From contig NZ_MASW01000002.1 in assembly GCF_003202285.1 (NCBI RefSeq), forward strand, positions 434,001 to 498,000: a DNA stretch of 64,000 bases. The letters are read 5' to 3'. The notes beneath the pieces are model-generated. The model was not told where the DNA came from and did no database searches. It saw only the letters and a program-made list of their open reading frames with translations. Origin of the DNA: Prauserella muralis (GTDB taxonomy: Bacteria > Actinomycetota > Actinomycetes > Mycobacteriales > Pseudonocardiaceae). Made by a program: the position numbers and the translations under genes. This document shows, piece after piece, positions 9,284 to 18,880 of the stretch. How positions within the stretch are numbered: position 1 is the stretch's first letter; each line of letters starts with the position of its first letter.

Positions 9284-10234
9284 TCACGCGGGGTCGGGGG
9301 TGACGCCCGTCAACTTGGCGGTGAGCTCCCACAGCCCGGCGCCGAGCGCGGGATCGAGCGCCGGCCGGACGAACCGCACCGGCCGGGGGTGGCCGCGCAG
9401 CTCGCCGGGCCCGCGCGGGCCCACGTAGTCGCCGCCGCGCACGCCGGGGGCGGTCGCGGCGTAGAGCTGCGGCAGGGCGCCCATCCTGGCGTTCTGCGCC
9501 ACCAGCAGCCCGCCGAGCCGGGTGCCGACGTCGATGACCTGCCGCAGCAGCGCGCTCGGCTGGGACCGGGCCATGGCGGAGGCGAGGCCGGTGTCGCTGT
9601 AGCCGGGGTGTGCGGCGGCGCTGAGCACCGGCTCGCCCGCAGCGCGCAGCCTGCGGTCGAGTTCGGCGGCGAACACCTGGTTGGCGAGCTTGGCCTGCGA
9701 GTACGCCGTGGCCGGGTTGTAGCGGCGGTGCTCGAAGTTCGGATCCCGCAGGTCGAGACGCCCGCCGCGCGCGGCGAGGCTGGACACGGTGACCACGCGG
9801 GCCGCCGTGCCGCCCCGCAGCGCGGGCATGAGCAGCCAGGTGAGCGCGGCGTGTCCGAGGTGGTTGGTGCCGAACTGCGTCTCGAAACCGTCCGCGGTGA
9901 GGCCGCGGGGCGTGCCCATCAGGCCCGCGTTGTTGACGAGGATGTCGAGGGCGTCGCCGGTGCGCTCGCGCACGCGGGCGGCCGCGTCGCGTACCGACGC
10001 GAGGTCGGCCAGGTCGAGCCGGACGAGCTCGGGCTCGGTGCCCGCGGCGGCCGCGACCTCGCGCAGGGCGCGTGCGCCGCGTTCCGCGGAGCGGCAGGCC
10101 AGCAGCACCCTGGCGCCCTTGCCCGCGAGCACCTGCGCCGTGCGCAGGCCGAGCCCCGAGTTGGCGCCCGTGATGAGCACGGTACGACCGCTCTGGTCGG
10201 CGATGTCCTGCTCGGTCCACCCGTGGCCTGCCAT
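9284..10234 (-). CDS. Short-chain dehydrogenase/reductase, retinol dehydrogenase-like
   Basis: NAD(P)-dependent oxidoreductase of the classical SDR superfamily, 316 residues. Rossmann motif TGANSGLG near residue 22, acidic D..D segment ([10 protein letters not shown]), NNAG near 100, and active-site YSQAK near 178. The LLACRS stretch after beta 2 fits an NADP-preferring retinol-dehydrogenase-like protein. Physiological substrate unknown. It is read in the same direction as lipA, 37 bases upstream of it, so the two may be cotranscribed. Confidence 0.88.
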   Translation of the reverse strand: MAGHGWTEQDIADQSGRTVLITGANSGLGLRTAQVLAGKGARVLLACRSAERGARALREVAAAAGTEPELVRLDLADLASVRDAAARVRERTGDALDILVNNAGLMGTPRGLTADGFETQFGTNHLGHAALTWLLMPALRGGTAARVVTVSSLAARGGRLDLRDPNFEHRRYNPATAYSQAKLANQVFAAELDRRLRAAGEPVLSAAAHPGYSDTGLASAMARSQPSALLRQVIDVGTRLGGLLVAQNARMGALPQLYAATAPGVRGGDYVGPRGPGELRGHPRPVRFVRPALDPALGAGLWELTAKLTGVTPDPA

Positions 10235-10275
10235 GCCGGACAGCTAACTACACGTACTGGCGGTGCGCCAACACG

Positions 10276-10818
10276 TCACGCCGTGGCGGCGAGCTTGCGC
10301 AGCAGCTGCCCGACCGGGTTGCTCCGCCTGCGCGGGCTCGCCGTCGCGTCCCGGCCGCGCAGCAGCGACACGAAGGCCCTGCCGACCTTGACGGCCTCCT
10401 CACGCGGTTCGTGCGGTTCGGCGAGCCCCGCGGTCACGGCGAGCATCCGCAGCTCGGCCTCGTGCGCGGCACGCAGTCGCGGGTACTCGTCGGCGTGTGC
10501 GTCCAGCACGGCCCGCAGGGTGGGGTGCTCGCGCGTGGCCGACAGCCACGCCCGCGACACCGCGTCGACGTGGTCGCGCTCGCCCCATCCGGGCACGTCG
10601 GCCGCGTCCTCGGGGCCCGCGGCCTGGGCGCGCAGCCTGCCGCTGAGCACCTGTGCCCACTTGTACTGCAGCGCGAGCAGCAGGTTCTCCTCGCTGCCGA
10701 AGGCTCGTGCGGCACCGGGAATGCGGGCGAACGGCAGTGGCCCCCGCGGGTCGCGCCTGGCTTCGCGCAACACGGCGTCGATGATGTCGCGCCGCTGATA
10801 GAAGTCGTTCCAGCTCAT
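10276..10818 (-). CDS. Conserved hypothetical protein next to a TetR regulator
   Basis: About 180 residues, soluble, rich in Arg and Ala; I do not recognise a domain. It begins MSWNDFYQRRDIIDAVLREA. The ATG at 10818 is preferred because AAGGGGAT precedes it; the frame is open to 10902. It is divergent from the TetR gene, with the CATACC palindrome between them, so it is a candidate target of that regulator. It lies 42 bases from the SDR gene, in the same direction, and may form an operon with it and lipA. Confidence 0.7.
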   Translation of the reverse strand: MSWNDFYQRRDIIDAVLREARRDPRGPLPFARIPGAARAFGSEENLLLALQYKWAQVLSGRLRAQAAGPEDAADVPGWGERDHVDAVSRAWLSATREHPTLRAVLDAHADEYPRLRAAHEAELRMLAVTAGLAEPHEPREEAVKVGRAFVSLLRGRDATASPRRRSNPVGQLLRKLAATA

Positions 10819-10894
10819 GGCCTGATCCCCTTCCGTGACCCGCGCCATACCGCCGGTCGGCGGCATACTCGCGGTACGGACCTGACATGGTGAA

Positions 10895-10909
10895 CATACC
10901 ACCGGTATG
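10895..10909. promoter_or_regulatory. Candidate TetR operator CATACC-ACC-GGTATG
   Basis: A 15-base inverted repeat (6-bp arms, 3-bp spacer) in the divergent region between the hypothetical gene and the tetR gene. A related half, CATACCGCCGG, lies at 10849-10839 read from the other strand direction of the same region, suggesting two sites. It overlaps where the tetR promoter should be. TetR regulators commonly bind such palindromes beside their own gene; binding is inferred. Confidence 0.55.
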
Positions 10910-10942
10910 GCCGGATCATGCGCGCGTAGAGTTGTGAGGGTG

Positions 10943-11545
10943 GTGACAGTGAGGTCCAGGCGGGAAGACTATTCGGAATCCACGCGGTCGGCCCTGGTCA
11001 ACAGCGCTGTCGAGCTGTTCACCGAGCGGGGCTACGCCGGCACCTCCCTCGACGAGATCGCCAGGCGTGCCCGGGTGACGAAAGGTGCGCTGTATCACCA
11101 CTTCAGTGGCAAGCAGGCGGTGTTCGAGGCGGCCTTCGACGCGGTCGAGACCGCGGTCAAGGGCCGCCTGGAGAAGATCCTGCGCGGGCCGGACGCGCCG
11201 TGGGACCGTGCCCTGCGCGGGCTGCGCGAGTTCATCTCCAGCTGCCTCGATCCGGCGTACCAGCGCATCGCCATCCACGAGGCGCCCGTGGTGATGGGCT
11301 ACCAGCGCTGGCGCGACGCCGAGGACCGCTACAGCTTCGGCCTGATCCGCTCCGGCCTGCAGGACCTCATCGACGCGGGCGACGTGGTGAGCGTGCCCGT
11401 GGAGATCACCTCGCGGCTGCTGTTCGGCGCGCTGTCCAGCGCGGCCACCGAGATCGCGAGCTCGCCGAATCCGCAGGAGGTCGGCGCACAGGTGGAGGCC
11501 GTCATCGTGAGCCTGCTGCACCAGGTCCGCCGCGCGGAGGACTAG
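10943..11545 (+). CDS. TetR/AcrR family transcriptional regulator
   Basis: Ligand-responsive repressor, about 200 residues. The N-terminal helix-turn-helix is clear: STRSALVNSAVELFTERGYA, then TSLDEIARRARVTKGALYHH and FSGKQAVFEAAFDAVE. The C-terminal domain is ligand-binding and typically variable. The frame is open from an ATG at 10907, but that overlaps the palindrome; GTG 10943 or GTG 10949 after GTGAGGG is a better start. It probably controls itself and the divergent 10276-10818 gene and possibly the SDR gene. Ligand unknown. Confidence 0.88.
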   Translation: MTVRSRREDYSESTRSALVNSAVELFTERGYAGTSLDEIARRARVTKGALYHHFSGKQAVFEAAFDAVETAVKGRLEKILRGPDAPWDRALRGLREFISSCLDPAYQRIAIHEAPVVMGYQRWRDAEDRYSFGLIRSGLQDLIDAGDVVSVPVEITSRLLFGALSSAATEIASSPNPQEVGAQVEAVIVSLLHQVRRAED

Positions 11546-11554
11546 CGGCCCGGC

Positions 11555-11613
11555 GCCGAGCCGAAGGTGACCTTGGGTACACGTCCCGTACCGAGGGTGC
11601 CCTTGGGCTCGGC
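11555..11613. repeat. Intergenic hairpin repeat, family A copy 2
   Basis: Imperfect inverted repeat: GCCGAGCCGAAGGTGACCTT and onward through GGTAC pairs with GTACCGAGGGTGCCCTTGGG and onward through CTCGGC (roughly 20 of 26 positions). It starts 10 bases after the tetR stop and may terminate it. Same family as 7413 and 12594. Confidence 0.7.
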
Positions 11614-11629
11614 ACAGTAGATTCGGGGC

Positions 11630-12565
11630 GTGGAACTCAGGATCTTCACCGAACCGCAGCAGGGTGCGAGCTACGACGATTTGCTGGCGGTCGCCAAGGC
11701 GACCGAGGACAACGGGTTCGACGCGTTCTTCCGGTCGGACCACTTCCTCAAGATGGGGTCGGTGTCCGGGCTGCCGGGCCCGACCGACGCCTGGATCACG
11801 CTCGCCGGGCTGGCCCGCGAGACCTCCCGGATCCGGCTCGGCACGCTGGTGACGGCGGCGACGTTCCGGCACCCTTCGGTGCTGGCGATCTCGGTGGCGC
11901 AGGTCGACCACATGTCCGGCGGCCGGGTGGAGCTGGGCCTGGGCTCGGGCTGGTTCGCCGACGAGCACACCGCCTACGGCATCCCGATGCCCGAGCTCAA
12001 GGAGCGCTTCGAGCTCTACGCCGAGCAGCTGGCGATCGTCACCGGACTGTGGGAGACGCCGGAGGGGCAGACGTTCTCCTTCGAGGGCACGCACTACACG
12101 CTCACCGACTCGCCCGCGCTGCCGAAGCCCGCGCAGCGCCCCCGCCCGCCGGTGATCATCGGAGGGCAGGGCAAGAAGCGCACGCCCGAGCTGGCCGCGC
12201 GCTTCGCCGACGAGTTCAACCTCCCCTTCACCGACCCGGACACGGCGGTGGCGCAGTACGAGCGCGTGGAGGTGGCCGCACGGGCGGAGGGCCGCGACCC
12301 GAAGGAGATCATCCGCTCGGCGGCGCTGGTGGTGGCCGTCGGCAGGGACGAGGCGGAGTTCACCCGCCGCGCCGAGGCCATCGGCCGCCAGCCGAACGAG
12401 CTGCGGCAGAACGGCCTCGCCGGGACCCCGGCCGAGGTCGTCGACAGGATCGGCCACTGGCGCCAGCACACGGACGTGTCGCGGCTGTACCTGCAGGTGC
12501 TGGACCTCTCCGACCTCGACCACCTGGAGCTGATCGCCTCCGAGGTCGCCCGCCAGCTCGACTAG
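11630..12565 (+). CDS. LLM class F420-dependent oxidoreductase (TIGR03560-like)
   Basis: Luciferase-like flavin/F420 TIM-barrel oxidoreductase, 311 residues. It starts MELRIFTEPQQGASYDDLLA and contains FDAFFRSDHFLKMG, RIRLGTLVTAATFRHPSVLA and GGRVELGLGSGWF, all typical of the family, then PVIIGGQGKKRTPELAARFA. TAGATT at 11618-11623 lies six bases before the GTG, so the message may be leaderless. Substrate unknown. It sits between two hairpin repeats and is convergent with lipB. Confidence 0.9.
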   Translation: MELRIFTEPQQGASYDDLLAVAKATEDNGFDAFFRSDHFLKMGSVSGLPGPTDAWITLAGLARETSRIRLGTLVTAATFRHPSVLAISVAQVDHMSGGRVELGLGSGWFADEHTAYGIPMPELKERFELYAEQLAIVTGLWETPEGQTFSFEGTHYTLTDSPALPKPAQRPRPPVIIGGQGKKRTPELAARFADEFNLPFTDPDTAVAQYERVEVAARAEGRDPKEIIRSAALVVAVGRDEAEFTRRAEAIGRQPNELRQNGLAGTPAEVVDRIGHWRQHTDVSRLYLQVLDLSDLDHLELIASEVARQLD

Positions 12566-12593
12566 CCGGCGCCCTCGACGGCCGGGCACGAGC

Positions 12594-12648
12594 CGAGCCC
12601 AAGGTGACCGTGGGTACCCATCCGGTACCCGAGGTCACCTTGGGCTCG
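12594..12648. repeat. Intergenic hairpin repeat, family A copy 3
   Basis: Inverted repeat with 25-base arms, 12594-12618 and 12624-12648, 23 of 25 paired, and a five-base loop. The core CGAGCCCAAGGTGACC is shared with copies 1 and 2. It lies between the convergent F420 oxidoreductase and lipB and would terminate both. Confidence 0.8.
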
Positions 12649-12672
12649 CCGGCAGGCTGCCCGGGTGCGGCG

Positions 12673-13419
12673 TCAGCTCTGGAGGGCGAAGGTGACGCCC
12701 GGTGCGCTCGGCTCCTCCGGGCGCGGCAGCCAGCGGTCGTCGCTCACCGGCAGCTTGCCGTCGAGCGCGGCCAGCACCGCGTCGCGGGCCAGCGGCAGCA
12801 CCTCGGCCACCGGCACGTCGCGGCCCAGCTCGGCCGACAGCGACGTGACACCGGCGTCGCTGATGCCGCACGGCACGATCTTGCCGAACGCGGCGAGGTC
12901 GGCGTTGCAGTTGAGCTCGAAACCGTGCATGGTGACGCCCCGCTGCACGCGGATGCCGATGGCGGCGATCTTGCGCTCCGGGCCGCGGTCGTCGGCGGGC
13001 AGCCACACGCCGCTGCGCCCCTCGACCCGGCCGGTGAACACGCCGAGCCGCTCGCACACGCTGATGAGCGCCTCCTCGAGGCGCCGCACGTAGTGCACGA
13101 CGTCGATCGGGTCGGCGAGCTGCACGATCGGGTAGCCGACCAGCTGGCCCGGTCCGTGCCAGGTGATGCGGCCGCCCCGGTCGACGTCGATCACCGGGGT
13201 GCCGTCGGTGGGCCGGTCCTCGGGCTGGGTTCGCTTGCCCGCCGTGTAGACCGACGGGTGCTCCAGCAGCAGCATCGTGTCGGGGCGCAGGCCGTCCGCC
13301 CTCGCCGTGACGTGCTCGCGCTGCAGCTCCCACGCCTCGAGGTAGTCGATCGTGCCGATCGGACGGACGTCGACCGGCTCGTCGCTCGCCCGGCAGGACT
13401 TGGTCACCTTCGCAGTCAC
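12673..13419 (-). CDS. lipB: Lipoyl(octanoyl) transferase
   Basis: Transfers octanoate from acyl carrier protein to the lipoyl-domain lysine, the step before LipA. 248 residues. Conserved [18 protein letters not shown] is near the middle, the catalytic Lys is in [13 protein letters not shown], and the catalytic Cys in [16 protein letters not shown]. It begins with a GTG that shares GTGA with the stop of the upstream PAP2 gene, so it is translationally coupled. The C terminus is a little longer than in E. coli, as usual in actinobacteria. Confidence 0.96.
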   Translation of the reverse strand: MTAKVTKSCRASDEPVDVRPIGTIDYLEAWELQREHVTARADGLRPDTMLLLEHPSVYTAGKRTQPEDRPTDGTPVIDVDRGGRITWHGPGQLVGYPIVQLADPIDVVHYVRRLEEALISVCERLGVFTGRVEGRSGVWLPADDRGPERKIAAIGIRVQRGVTMHGFELNCNADLAAFGKIVPCGISDAGVTSLSAELGRDVPVAEVLPLARDAVLAALDGKLPVSDDRWLPRPEEPSAPGVTFALQS

Positions 13420-14054
13420 GCAGACGAGGCTACGCCGCGCCGGGCAGGCGGCAACAGCCGAAGTGCCACGCCCGACAGCAGGCCCACCCCGCACACGGCC
13501 AGCACCGCGCCGATCGTGTCGGTGAGCCAGTGCACGTCCAGCACGATGCGGCTGGCCGCGCACAGCAGGGTCGCCAGCACCGCGATGCGAACGGCGCGCG
13601 ACACCAGGCGCGGCGCCAGCCACAGGCACAGCACCACGATCGCGAAGCCGGTGCAGGCCACCGACACGACGTGCCCGCTCGGATAGGCGAAGTCGGGGTA
13701 GACGCGGGGCCGTTCGCGGGCGAAGAGAGGTTTGGCCACCCAGCTCGTGGCGCGGCAGGCCAGCAGCAGGACGAGCACCCGCGTCACCACGCGTGCGGCG
13801 TCCGCCCGGCCCCGGTGCCGCAGCCGGAGCACCGCGACCACCAGGACCACCGCGGCGACGATCGGGAGCACGGGCCCCAGCACGGCACTGACCACGCCGG
13901 CGAGGAACCCGGCCGGGCCGCGCCATTCGTCGTGCAGCGCCTGGCCGATCAGCGCGTCCGGGCCGTACGGCTCGCCGCGCACGAGCACACCGAGCACCAC
14001 GAATGCGGCGAGCAGGGCGACGCCTGCGGCGACCGGGGTCCGCACAGCTCTCAC
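13416..14054 (-). CDS. PAP2 family phosphatase, membrane-bound
   Basis: Type 2 phosphatidic acid or isoprenyl diphosphate phosphatase in the membrane, 212 residues with about six hydrophobic segments. All three catalytic motifs are visible: [14 protein letters not shown], and [15 protein letters not shown] (C1, C2, C3). The GTG start at 14054 overlaps the stop of the epimerase gene by four bases, and its own stop overlaps lipB likewise, so the three genes form one coupled operon. This position inside the epimerase-lipB pair differs from mycobacteria. Natural substrate not determinable. Confidence 0.88.
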   Translation of the reverse strand: MRAVRTPVAAGVALLAAFVVLGVLVRGEPYGPDALIGQALHDEWRGPAGFLAGVVSAVLGPVLPIVAAVVLVVAVLRLRHRGRADAARVVTRVLVLLLACRATSWVAKPLFARERPRVYPDFAYPSGHVVSVACTGFAIVVLCLWLAPRLVSRAVRIAVLATLLCAASRIVLDVHWLTDTIGAVLAVCGVGLLSGVALRLLPPARRGVASSA

Positions 14055-14935
14055 AGCACCGCGGCGAGCGCGTCGTCGAGGTCGGGGTGGCGGAAGCGGA
14101 AGCCCGCCTTCGGCAGGACCGAGGGCACGGCTCTCGGCCCGCTCAGCAGCATCTCGTCGGCGGCCTCGCCGAGGGCCAGTCGCAGCGCGGGCGACGGCGC
14201 CCACCACGGGGCCGGGCGGCGCAGCGCGCGGCCCAACGACCGGGTGAACTCCGCGTTGGTCACCGGATGGGGAGAGGCCAGGTTCACCGGGCCGGAGACG
14301 TCGGTGTGCTCCAGGGCGAACCGGATGGCCTCCACCTGGTCGGGAAGGCTGATCCACGGCAGGTACTGCCTGCCGCTGCCGAGCCTGCCGCCCAGGCCCA
14401 GCCAGAACAGCGGTTTGAGCGGACCCAGCAGCCCGCCCGTTCCGGACAGCACGGGCGAGGTGCGCAGCAGCACCACACGGGCTCCGCCCTGTGCGGCGGA
14501 GGTGGTCGCCGCCTCCCAGGTGGCGCACAGGTGCGCCAGGAAACCTCCGCCCCCGGGCGCGCCCTCGTCGACCTCGCGATCGCCCGTGTCGCCGTAGAAG
14601 TTGACGCCGGAGCTGTTCAGCAGCGCGGGCACGCCGTGCTCGGCGACGGCCTCGGCCAGCACCTCGGTGGGTTCGACCCTGCTGTCGAGCAGCAGTTGCT
14701 TGCGGGCCCCGCTCCACCGGCCGGACGCCAGCGGTGCGCCGCAGAGGTTCACCACGGCGTCCACGCCGTCGAGGGCGCCGTCGTCGATGCGGCCGGCCGG
14801 CGGGTCCCAGCCGCGCTCGTCGGCACCGCGCGGGGCACGCCGCACGAGCCGCAGCACCTCGTGGCCCACCTCCCGTAACCGCGGTACGAGAGCGTTGCCG
14901 ATGAGGCCGCTGGAACCGGCGATCAGAACCCGCAT
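14051..14935 (-). CDS. TIGR01777 family NAD(P)-dependent epimerase (YfcH-like, DUF1731)
   Basis: Extended SDR, 294 residues, of the SulA/YfcH family whose reaction is not established. Rossmann motif at the N terminus ([20 protein letters not shown]), [13 protein letters not shown], the [11 protein letters not shown] segment, and a C-terminal DUF1731 stretch including [27 protein letters not shown] hexamer six bases before the ATG suggests leaderless transcription. First gene of the epimerase-PAP2-lipB operon. Its place between dlaT and lipB matches Rv2216. Confidence 0.9.
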   Translation of the reverse strand: MRVLIAGSSGLIGNALVPRLREVGHEVLRLVRRAPRGADERGWDPPAGRIDDGALDGVDAVVNLCGAPLASGRWSGARKQLLLDSRVEPTEVLAEAVAEHGVPALLNSSGVNFYGDTGDREVDEGAPGGGGFLAHLCATWEAATTSAAQGGARVVLLRTSPVLSGTGGLLGPLKPLFWLGLGGRLGSGRQYLPWISLPDQVEAIRFALEHTDVSGPVNLASPHPVTNAEFTRSLGRALRRPAPWWAPSPALRLALGEAADEMLLSGPRAVPSVLPKAGFRFRHPDLDDALAAVL

Positions 14936-14962
14936 GTGTCCACCTTAGAGAGGCACACGGAA

Positions 14963-14988
14963 GGGGCGCCTGCCGAAGCAGACGCCCC
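14963..14988 (-). terminator. Hairpin terminator downstream of sucB
   Basis: Arms GGGGCG.CTGC and GCAG.CGCCCC (one mismatch, about ten pairs) around a CGAA tetraloop, 20 bases after the sucB stop and just before the epimerase promoter. It separates the two transcription units. Confidence 0.7.
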
Positions 14989-15009
14989 TCCCGCCGATGT
15001 TCTGCCTGG

Positions 15010-16899
15010 CTACAGACCCAGCTCGTCCTCGAAGTTGCCCTCCTCGAGACGCTGCTTGATCGTCGTGAGGAAGCGGCCCGCGTCCGCGCCGTCGATCAGC
15101 CGGTGGTCGTAGGTCAGCGGCAGGTACGCCATCGAGCGGATCGCGATGGTGTCGTTGCCGTCGGCGTCCGTGCTCACCACGGGACGCTTCACGACCGCGC
15201 CGGTGCCGAGCATCCCCGACTGCGGCTGGACGATGATCGGCGTGTCGAACAGCGCGCCGTTGCTGCCGATGTTGGTGATCGTGAACGTGCCACCGGTCAG
15301 CTCGTCGGGCGTCACCCGGTTGCTGCGTGCCCGCTCCGCCAGGTCGGCGATGCGGTGCGCCAGCCCGGCAAGGCTCAGCTCGCCCGCGTCGTGGATCACC
15401 ACCGAGAGCAGGCCGCGCTCGGTGTCCACGGCGATGCCCAGGTGCACGGCGCCGTGGTAGGTGATCTCCTTGGTCTCCTCGTTGTAGGAGGCGTTGACGT
15501 TCGGGTGCTGCTTGAGCGCCTCGACGGTGGCCTTCGCGAAGAACGGCAGGAACGTCAGGTTGACGCCCTCACGCTCGCGGAAGGCCGCCTTCGCCCGCTG
15601 CCGCAGCCGGGCGATCTTGGTGACGTCGACCTCGTGCACCTGGGTGAGCTGCGCGGAGACCTGCAGCGACTCCCTGGTCTTGGTCGCCGTGATCTGCCGG
15701 ATCCGGCTGGCCTTCTGCACCGTGCCCCGCAGCGCCGCCTTCTCCGCGTCGGAGACCGCGGCCTGCCGGGCCGGAGCGGACGGCGCCGCCGACGCTGCCG
15801 GGGCGGCCGGTGCGGGCTCGGCCGCGGCGGGCTCCGGGGCCTGCTGCTTCTGCTTCTCCTCGACGGCGGCCAGCACGTCCTGCTTGCGGATGCGGCCGCC
15901 GACACCGGTTCCGGTCAGGCTCGACAGGTCGATGTCGTGCTCGGCGGCGAGCTTGCGCACCAGCGGCGTCACGTACGGGCCCGCCGCACCGTCGCGGCTC
16001 GGCGTGGCCTCGGTGCGTGCCGGGGCCGGTGCGGGCTCGGCGGGCCGCGACGGCTGGGCCGGCTGCGAGGGCCGCGGCTCCTGCGACGGCTGCGCCTGCT
16101 GCGGTGCGGGCGCCTGCTGCTGCGGTTGCTGCTGCCGTTCCTCCTTCGGGGGCTCCGGCCGCGAGGGCTGCTCCGGCTGCTCCTGCTGGGCAGGCGCGGG
16201 CTGCTGCGGCTGGGCCGGAGCCGACGGCGCGGCGTTCGCGTCGCCGATCACGGCCAGCTGGCCGCCGACCTCCACGGTCTGGTCCTCGTTGACCGAGATC
16301 TCCAGCAGCGTCCCGGCAACGGGGGAGGGCACCTCGGTGTCGACCTTGTCGGTGGAGATCTCCAGCAGCGGCTCGTCGACCTCGACCGAGTCACCGACCT
16401 GCTTGAGCCACCGGGTGACCGTGCCCTCGGTGACGCTCTCGCCCAGTTCGGGCAGCGTCACCGGGGTGCCGGAGGACGCGCCACCGGACGGCGCCTGCTG
16501 GGCAGCGGGCTCGGGCTGCGCCTGCGGCTGGGCCTGGGGCTGCGCCTGGGCCTGCGGTTCGGGCTCCGGTTCCGGCTCCGGCTGGGCCTGCGGCTCGGGC
16601 TGTGCGGGTGCCTGCTCGGCGGCCGGCTGCGCGGGCGCGGCGGCCTCGCCGCCCCCACCCGAGCCGTCGTCGATCACGGCCAGCTCCGCGCCGACCTCGA
16701 CCGTCTCGTCCTCGCGGGCCACGATCTTCTGCACCGTGCCGGCGACGGGGGAGGGGACCTCGGTGTCGACCTTGTCGGTGGAGATCTCCAGCAGCGGCTC
16801 GTCGACCTCGACCGAGTCACCCTCCTGCTTCAGCCACCGGGTGACCGTGCCCTCCGTGACGCTTTCACCGAGCTCCGGCAATGTGACGGAGTACGCCAT
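15010..16899 (-). CDS. sucB: Dihydrolipoamide acyltransferase E2 (SucB/DlaT), two lipoyl domains
   Basis: E2 core of the 2-oxoglutarate and/or pyruvate dehydrogenase complex; the mycobacterial homologue DlaT serves pyruvate dehydrogenase. 629 residues: lipoyl domain 1 with Lys43 in STDKVDTEV, an Ala/Pro/Gln/Glu linker (about 80-142), a near-identical lipoyl domain 2 with Lys185, a second linker, an E3-binding domain starting [20 protein letters not shown], and the catalytic domain ending with [15 protein letters not shown] (His and Asp catalytic). The ATG at 16899 begins [11 protein letters not shown]. The frame remains open upstream antisense to nothing known. Lpd is encoded just upstream and supplies E3. 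Confidence 0.96.
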   Translation of the reverse strand: MAYSVTLPELGESVTEGTVTRWLKQEGDSVEVDEPLLEISTDKVDTEVPSPVAGTVQKIVAREDETVEVGAELAVIDDGSGGGGEAAAPAQPAAEQAPAQPEPQAQPEPEPEPEPQAQAQPQAQPQAQPEPAAQQAPSGGASSGTPVTLPELGESVTEGTVTRWLKQVGDSVEVDEPLLEISTDKVDTEVPSPVAGTLLEISVNEDQTVEVGGQLAVIGDANAAPSAPAQPQQPAPAQQEQPEQPSRPEPPKEERQQQPQQQAPAPQQAQPSQEPRPSQPAQPSRPAEPAPAPARTEATPSRDGAAGPYVTPLVRKLAAEHDIDLSSLTGTGVGGRIRKQDVLAAVEEKQKQQAPEPAAAEPAPAAPAASAAPSAPARQAAVSDAEKAALRGTVQKASRIRQITATKTRESLQVSAQLTQVHEVDVTKIARLRQRAKAAFREREGVNLTFLPFFAKATVEALKQHPNVNASYNEETKEITYHGAVHLGIAVDTERGLLSVVIHDAGELSLAGLAHRIADLAERARSNRVTPDELTGGTFTITNIGSNGALFDTPIIVQPQSGMLGTGAVVKRPVVSTDADGNDTIAIRSMAYLPLTYDHRLIDGADAGRFLTTIKQRLEEGNFEDELGL

Positions 16900-16961
16900 C
16901 GTTCGCTGACTCCTTGACTTCTCTGGTGTGGTCTGGTGTTGGGCGGCCGCGCGGGCCGGGA

Positions 16962-18335
16962 TCAGCCGTGCACGTGCAGCGGCTTGCCCGCCAGGGCAAG
17001 GTGCGCCTCGCCGAGGGCCTCGGTCTGGGTCGGGTGGGCGTGGATGAGCGGGGCGACGTCCTCGGGGAACGCCTCCCAGTTGTAGATGAGCTGGGCCTCG
17101 CCGATCAGTTCGCCGACGCGGTCGCCCACCAGGTGCAGGCCCACCACCGGCCCGTCCGCCGCCTTGACCAGCTTCACCGCACCGGAGGTCTTGAGGATCT
17201 GGCTCTTGCCGTTGCCCGCCAGGTCGTAGGTGAACGTCGTGACGCCGGAGCCGTACTTCTCCTTGGCCGCCGCCTCGGTGAGCCCCACGGAGGCCACCTC
17301 GGGGTGGGAGTACGTCACGCGCGGGATGCCGGCCTCGTCGATCGGCCTCGGGGCGAGCCCGGCGATCTCCTCGGCCACGAAGATGCCCTGCGCGAAGCCG
17401 CGGTGGGCCAGCTGCAGCCCGGGCACGATGTCGCCGACGGCGTACACGTTCGGCAGGTTGGTGCGCAACCGCTCGTCGGTGAGCACGAACCCGCGCTCCA
17501 TCCGCACGCCCGCCTCGTCGTAGCCGTGCCCCGCCGTGTTGGGGCCGCGGCCGACGGCCACGAGCAGCAGGTCGGCCTCCAGCGTCTCGCCCGACTCCAG
17601 GGTGACGCTCACGCCGTTGTCGTCCTGCTTGGCTCCGGTGAACTTCACGCCCGTCTTGAACGTGATCTTGCGCCGCCGGAACGCGCGCTCCAGCTGCTTG
17701 GAGGCGAACTCGTCCTCGTTGGGCACGAGCCGCGGCAGCGCCTCGACGATGGTGACGTCGACGCCGAAGGACGCCCACACGCTCGCGAACTCGACGCCGA
17801 TCACGCCGCCGCCGAGCACGATCGCCTTCTTCGGCACGTAGTCGAGGTTGAGGGCGTCCTCGCTGGCGATGATCCGGCCGCCGAGCTCGAGGCCCGGCAG
17901 CGTCCTGGAGTAGGAGCCGGTGGCCAGCAGCAGGTTCTTGCCGGTGTAGCGGGTGCCGTCGACGTCCACCGACGTGCCGCCTGCGAACGTGCCCGTGCCC
18001 TCCACATAGTTGATCTTGTGGGCCTTCGCCAGGCCCTGCAGCCCCTTGTAGAGGCGGGTGACGATCGAGTCCTTGTACTTGTGGACCCCGGCGATGTCGA
18101 CGCCCTCGAAGACGGTCTTGACACCGAACTGCTCGCCGTCACGAGCCGAGTCGGCGACCTCGGCCGCGTGCAGGAGTGCCTTCGTCGGGATGCAACCCCG
18201 GTGCAAGCAGGTGCCGCCCAGCTTGTCCTTCTCGATCAGGGTCACGGAAAGGCCCAGCTCAGCGGCGCGGAACGCCGCGGCATAGCCACCCGATCCGCCC
18301 CCCAGGATCACCAGGTCGGCTTCAGCGTCGGTCAC
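16962..18335 (-). CDS. lpdA: Dihydrolipoyl dehydrogenase (E3)
   Basis: FAD disulphide oxidoreductase that reoxidises lipoyl groups of E2 proteins with NAD. 457 residues, normal. The N-terminal FAD motif is [20 protein letters not shown], the redox disulphide [15 protein letters not shown] is near 40-54, the NAD motif is [13 protein letters not shown], and the C-terminal His-Glu pair is in [14 protein letters not shown]. Start is GTG at 18335. It lies 62 bases upstream of sucB, in the same direction, so the two are probably one operon. It is the only E3 in the window and could also serve the acetoin-type complex at 31-34 kb. Confidence 0.96.
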   Translation of the reverse strand: MTDAEADLVILGGGSGGYAAAFRAAELGLSVTLIEKDKLGGTCLHRGCIPTKALLHAAEVADSARDGEQFGVKTVFEGVDIAGVHKYKDSIVTRLYKGLQGLAKAHKINYVEGTGTFAGGTSVDVDGTRYTGKNLLLATGSYSRTLPGLELGGRIIASEDALNLDYVPKKAIVLGGGVIGVEFASVWASFGVDVTIVEALPRLVPNEDEFASKQLERAFRRRKITFKTGVKFTGAKQDDNGVSVTLESGETLEADLLLVAVGRGPNTAGHGYDEAGVRMERGFVLTDERLRTNLPNVYAVGDIVPGLQLAHRGFAQGIFVAEEIAGLAPRPIDEAGIPRVTYSHPEVASVGLTEAAAKEKYGSGVTTFTYDLAGNGKSQILKTSGAVKLVKAADGPVVGLHLVGDRVGELIGEAQLIYNWEAFPEDVAPLIHAHPTQTEALGEAHLALAGKPLHVHG

Positions 18336-18513
18336 TTCTCAAACTCCTCGGCAGGCAGTGTCGATGGTGTACACGGGCGCCGTGGTGCGCTCATCACACC
18401 TCATCTTGTCACCTCGCCTGACAGGCTTGCGAGCTAGTGGTGGTGTGTGCCGGACACACCGTTTCGAGCGCGGGATAATGATCGTGAGGACGCGGAGAAG
18501 GAAGGTGGTCGGG

Positions 18514-18879
18514 GTGGGGCTGTTCGACTCGTTGCGCAGGAGAGGCAGAGGCGGCGGAAAGCCCGGTACGCTGCGAAGGTCCAGCTCGGCCGACACGGAG
18601 CACCTGGATGCCTGGGCGGCGTCCCGGCGGGGGGTCGAGGCCTACGTCGAGCCGCGCACGACTGTCACTGACACCACTGTGGTGCTGGTCGCACACGACG
18701 GCGAGTGGACGCGCAGGCGCATCGGCAGCCTGTCCGCCGCCCAGGACTTCGGCCGCAAGCGCTCGATCCCGGTCTACGAGGTCGCCAAGACCGGCTACCC
18801 CAAGCGCATGCGCGAGTACACGGAGCGTCAGCGGATTCTCGAGCGCAGGCGGCGCACCGAGCGCGACGCCCCCTCCTGA
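18514..18879 (+). CDS. Conserved hypothetical protein divergent from lpdA
   Basis: About 121 residues, basic, no signal peptide or membrane segment; no domain I recognise. It starts [16 protein letters not shown] and has a conserved-looking core TTVVLVAHDGEWTRRRIGS followed by RSIPVYEVAKTGYPKRMREY and a highly charged Arg/Glu tail. GTG 18514 follows GAAGGTGG; GTG 18505 is an alternative, and the frame is open to 18358. A GATAAT hexamer lies at 18473 and a GGTGTGT-N5-ACACACC inverted repeat at 18442-18460. The 21-bp repeat array begins one base after its stop codon. Confidence 0.75.
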   Translation: MGLFDSLRRRGRGGGKPGTLRRSSSADTEHLDAWAASRRGVEAYVEPRTTVTDTTVVLVAHDGEWTRRRIGSLSAAQDFGRKRSIPVYEVAKTGYPKRMREYTERQRILERRRRTERDAPS

Positions 18880-18880
18880 C

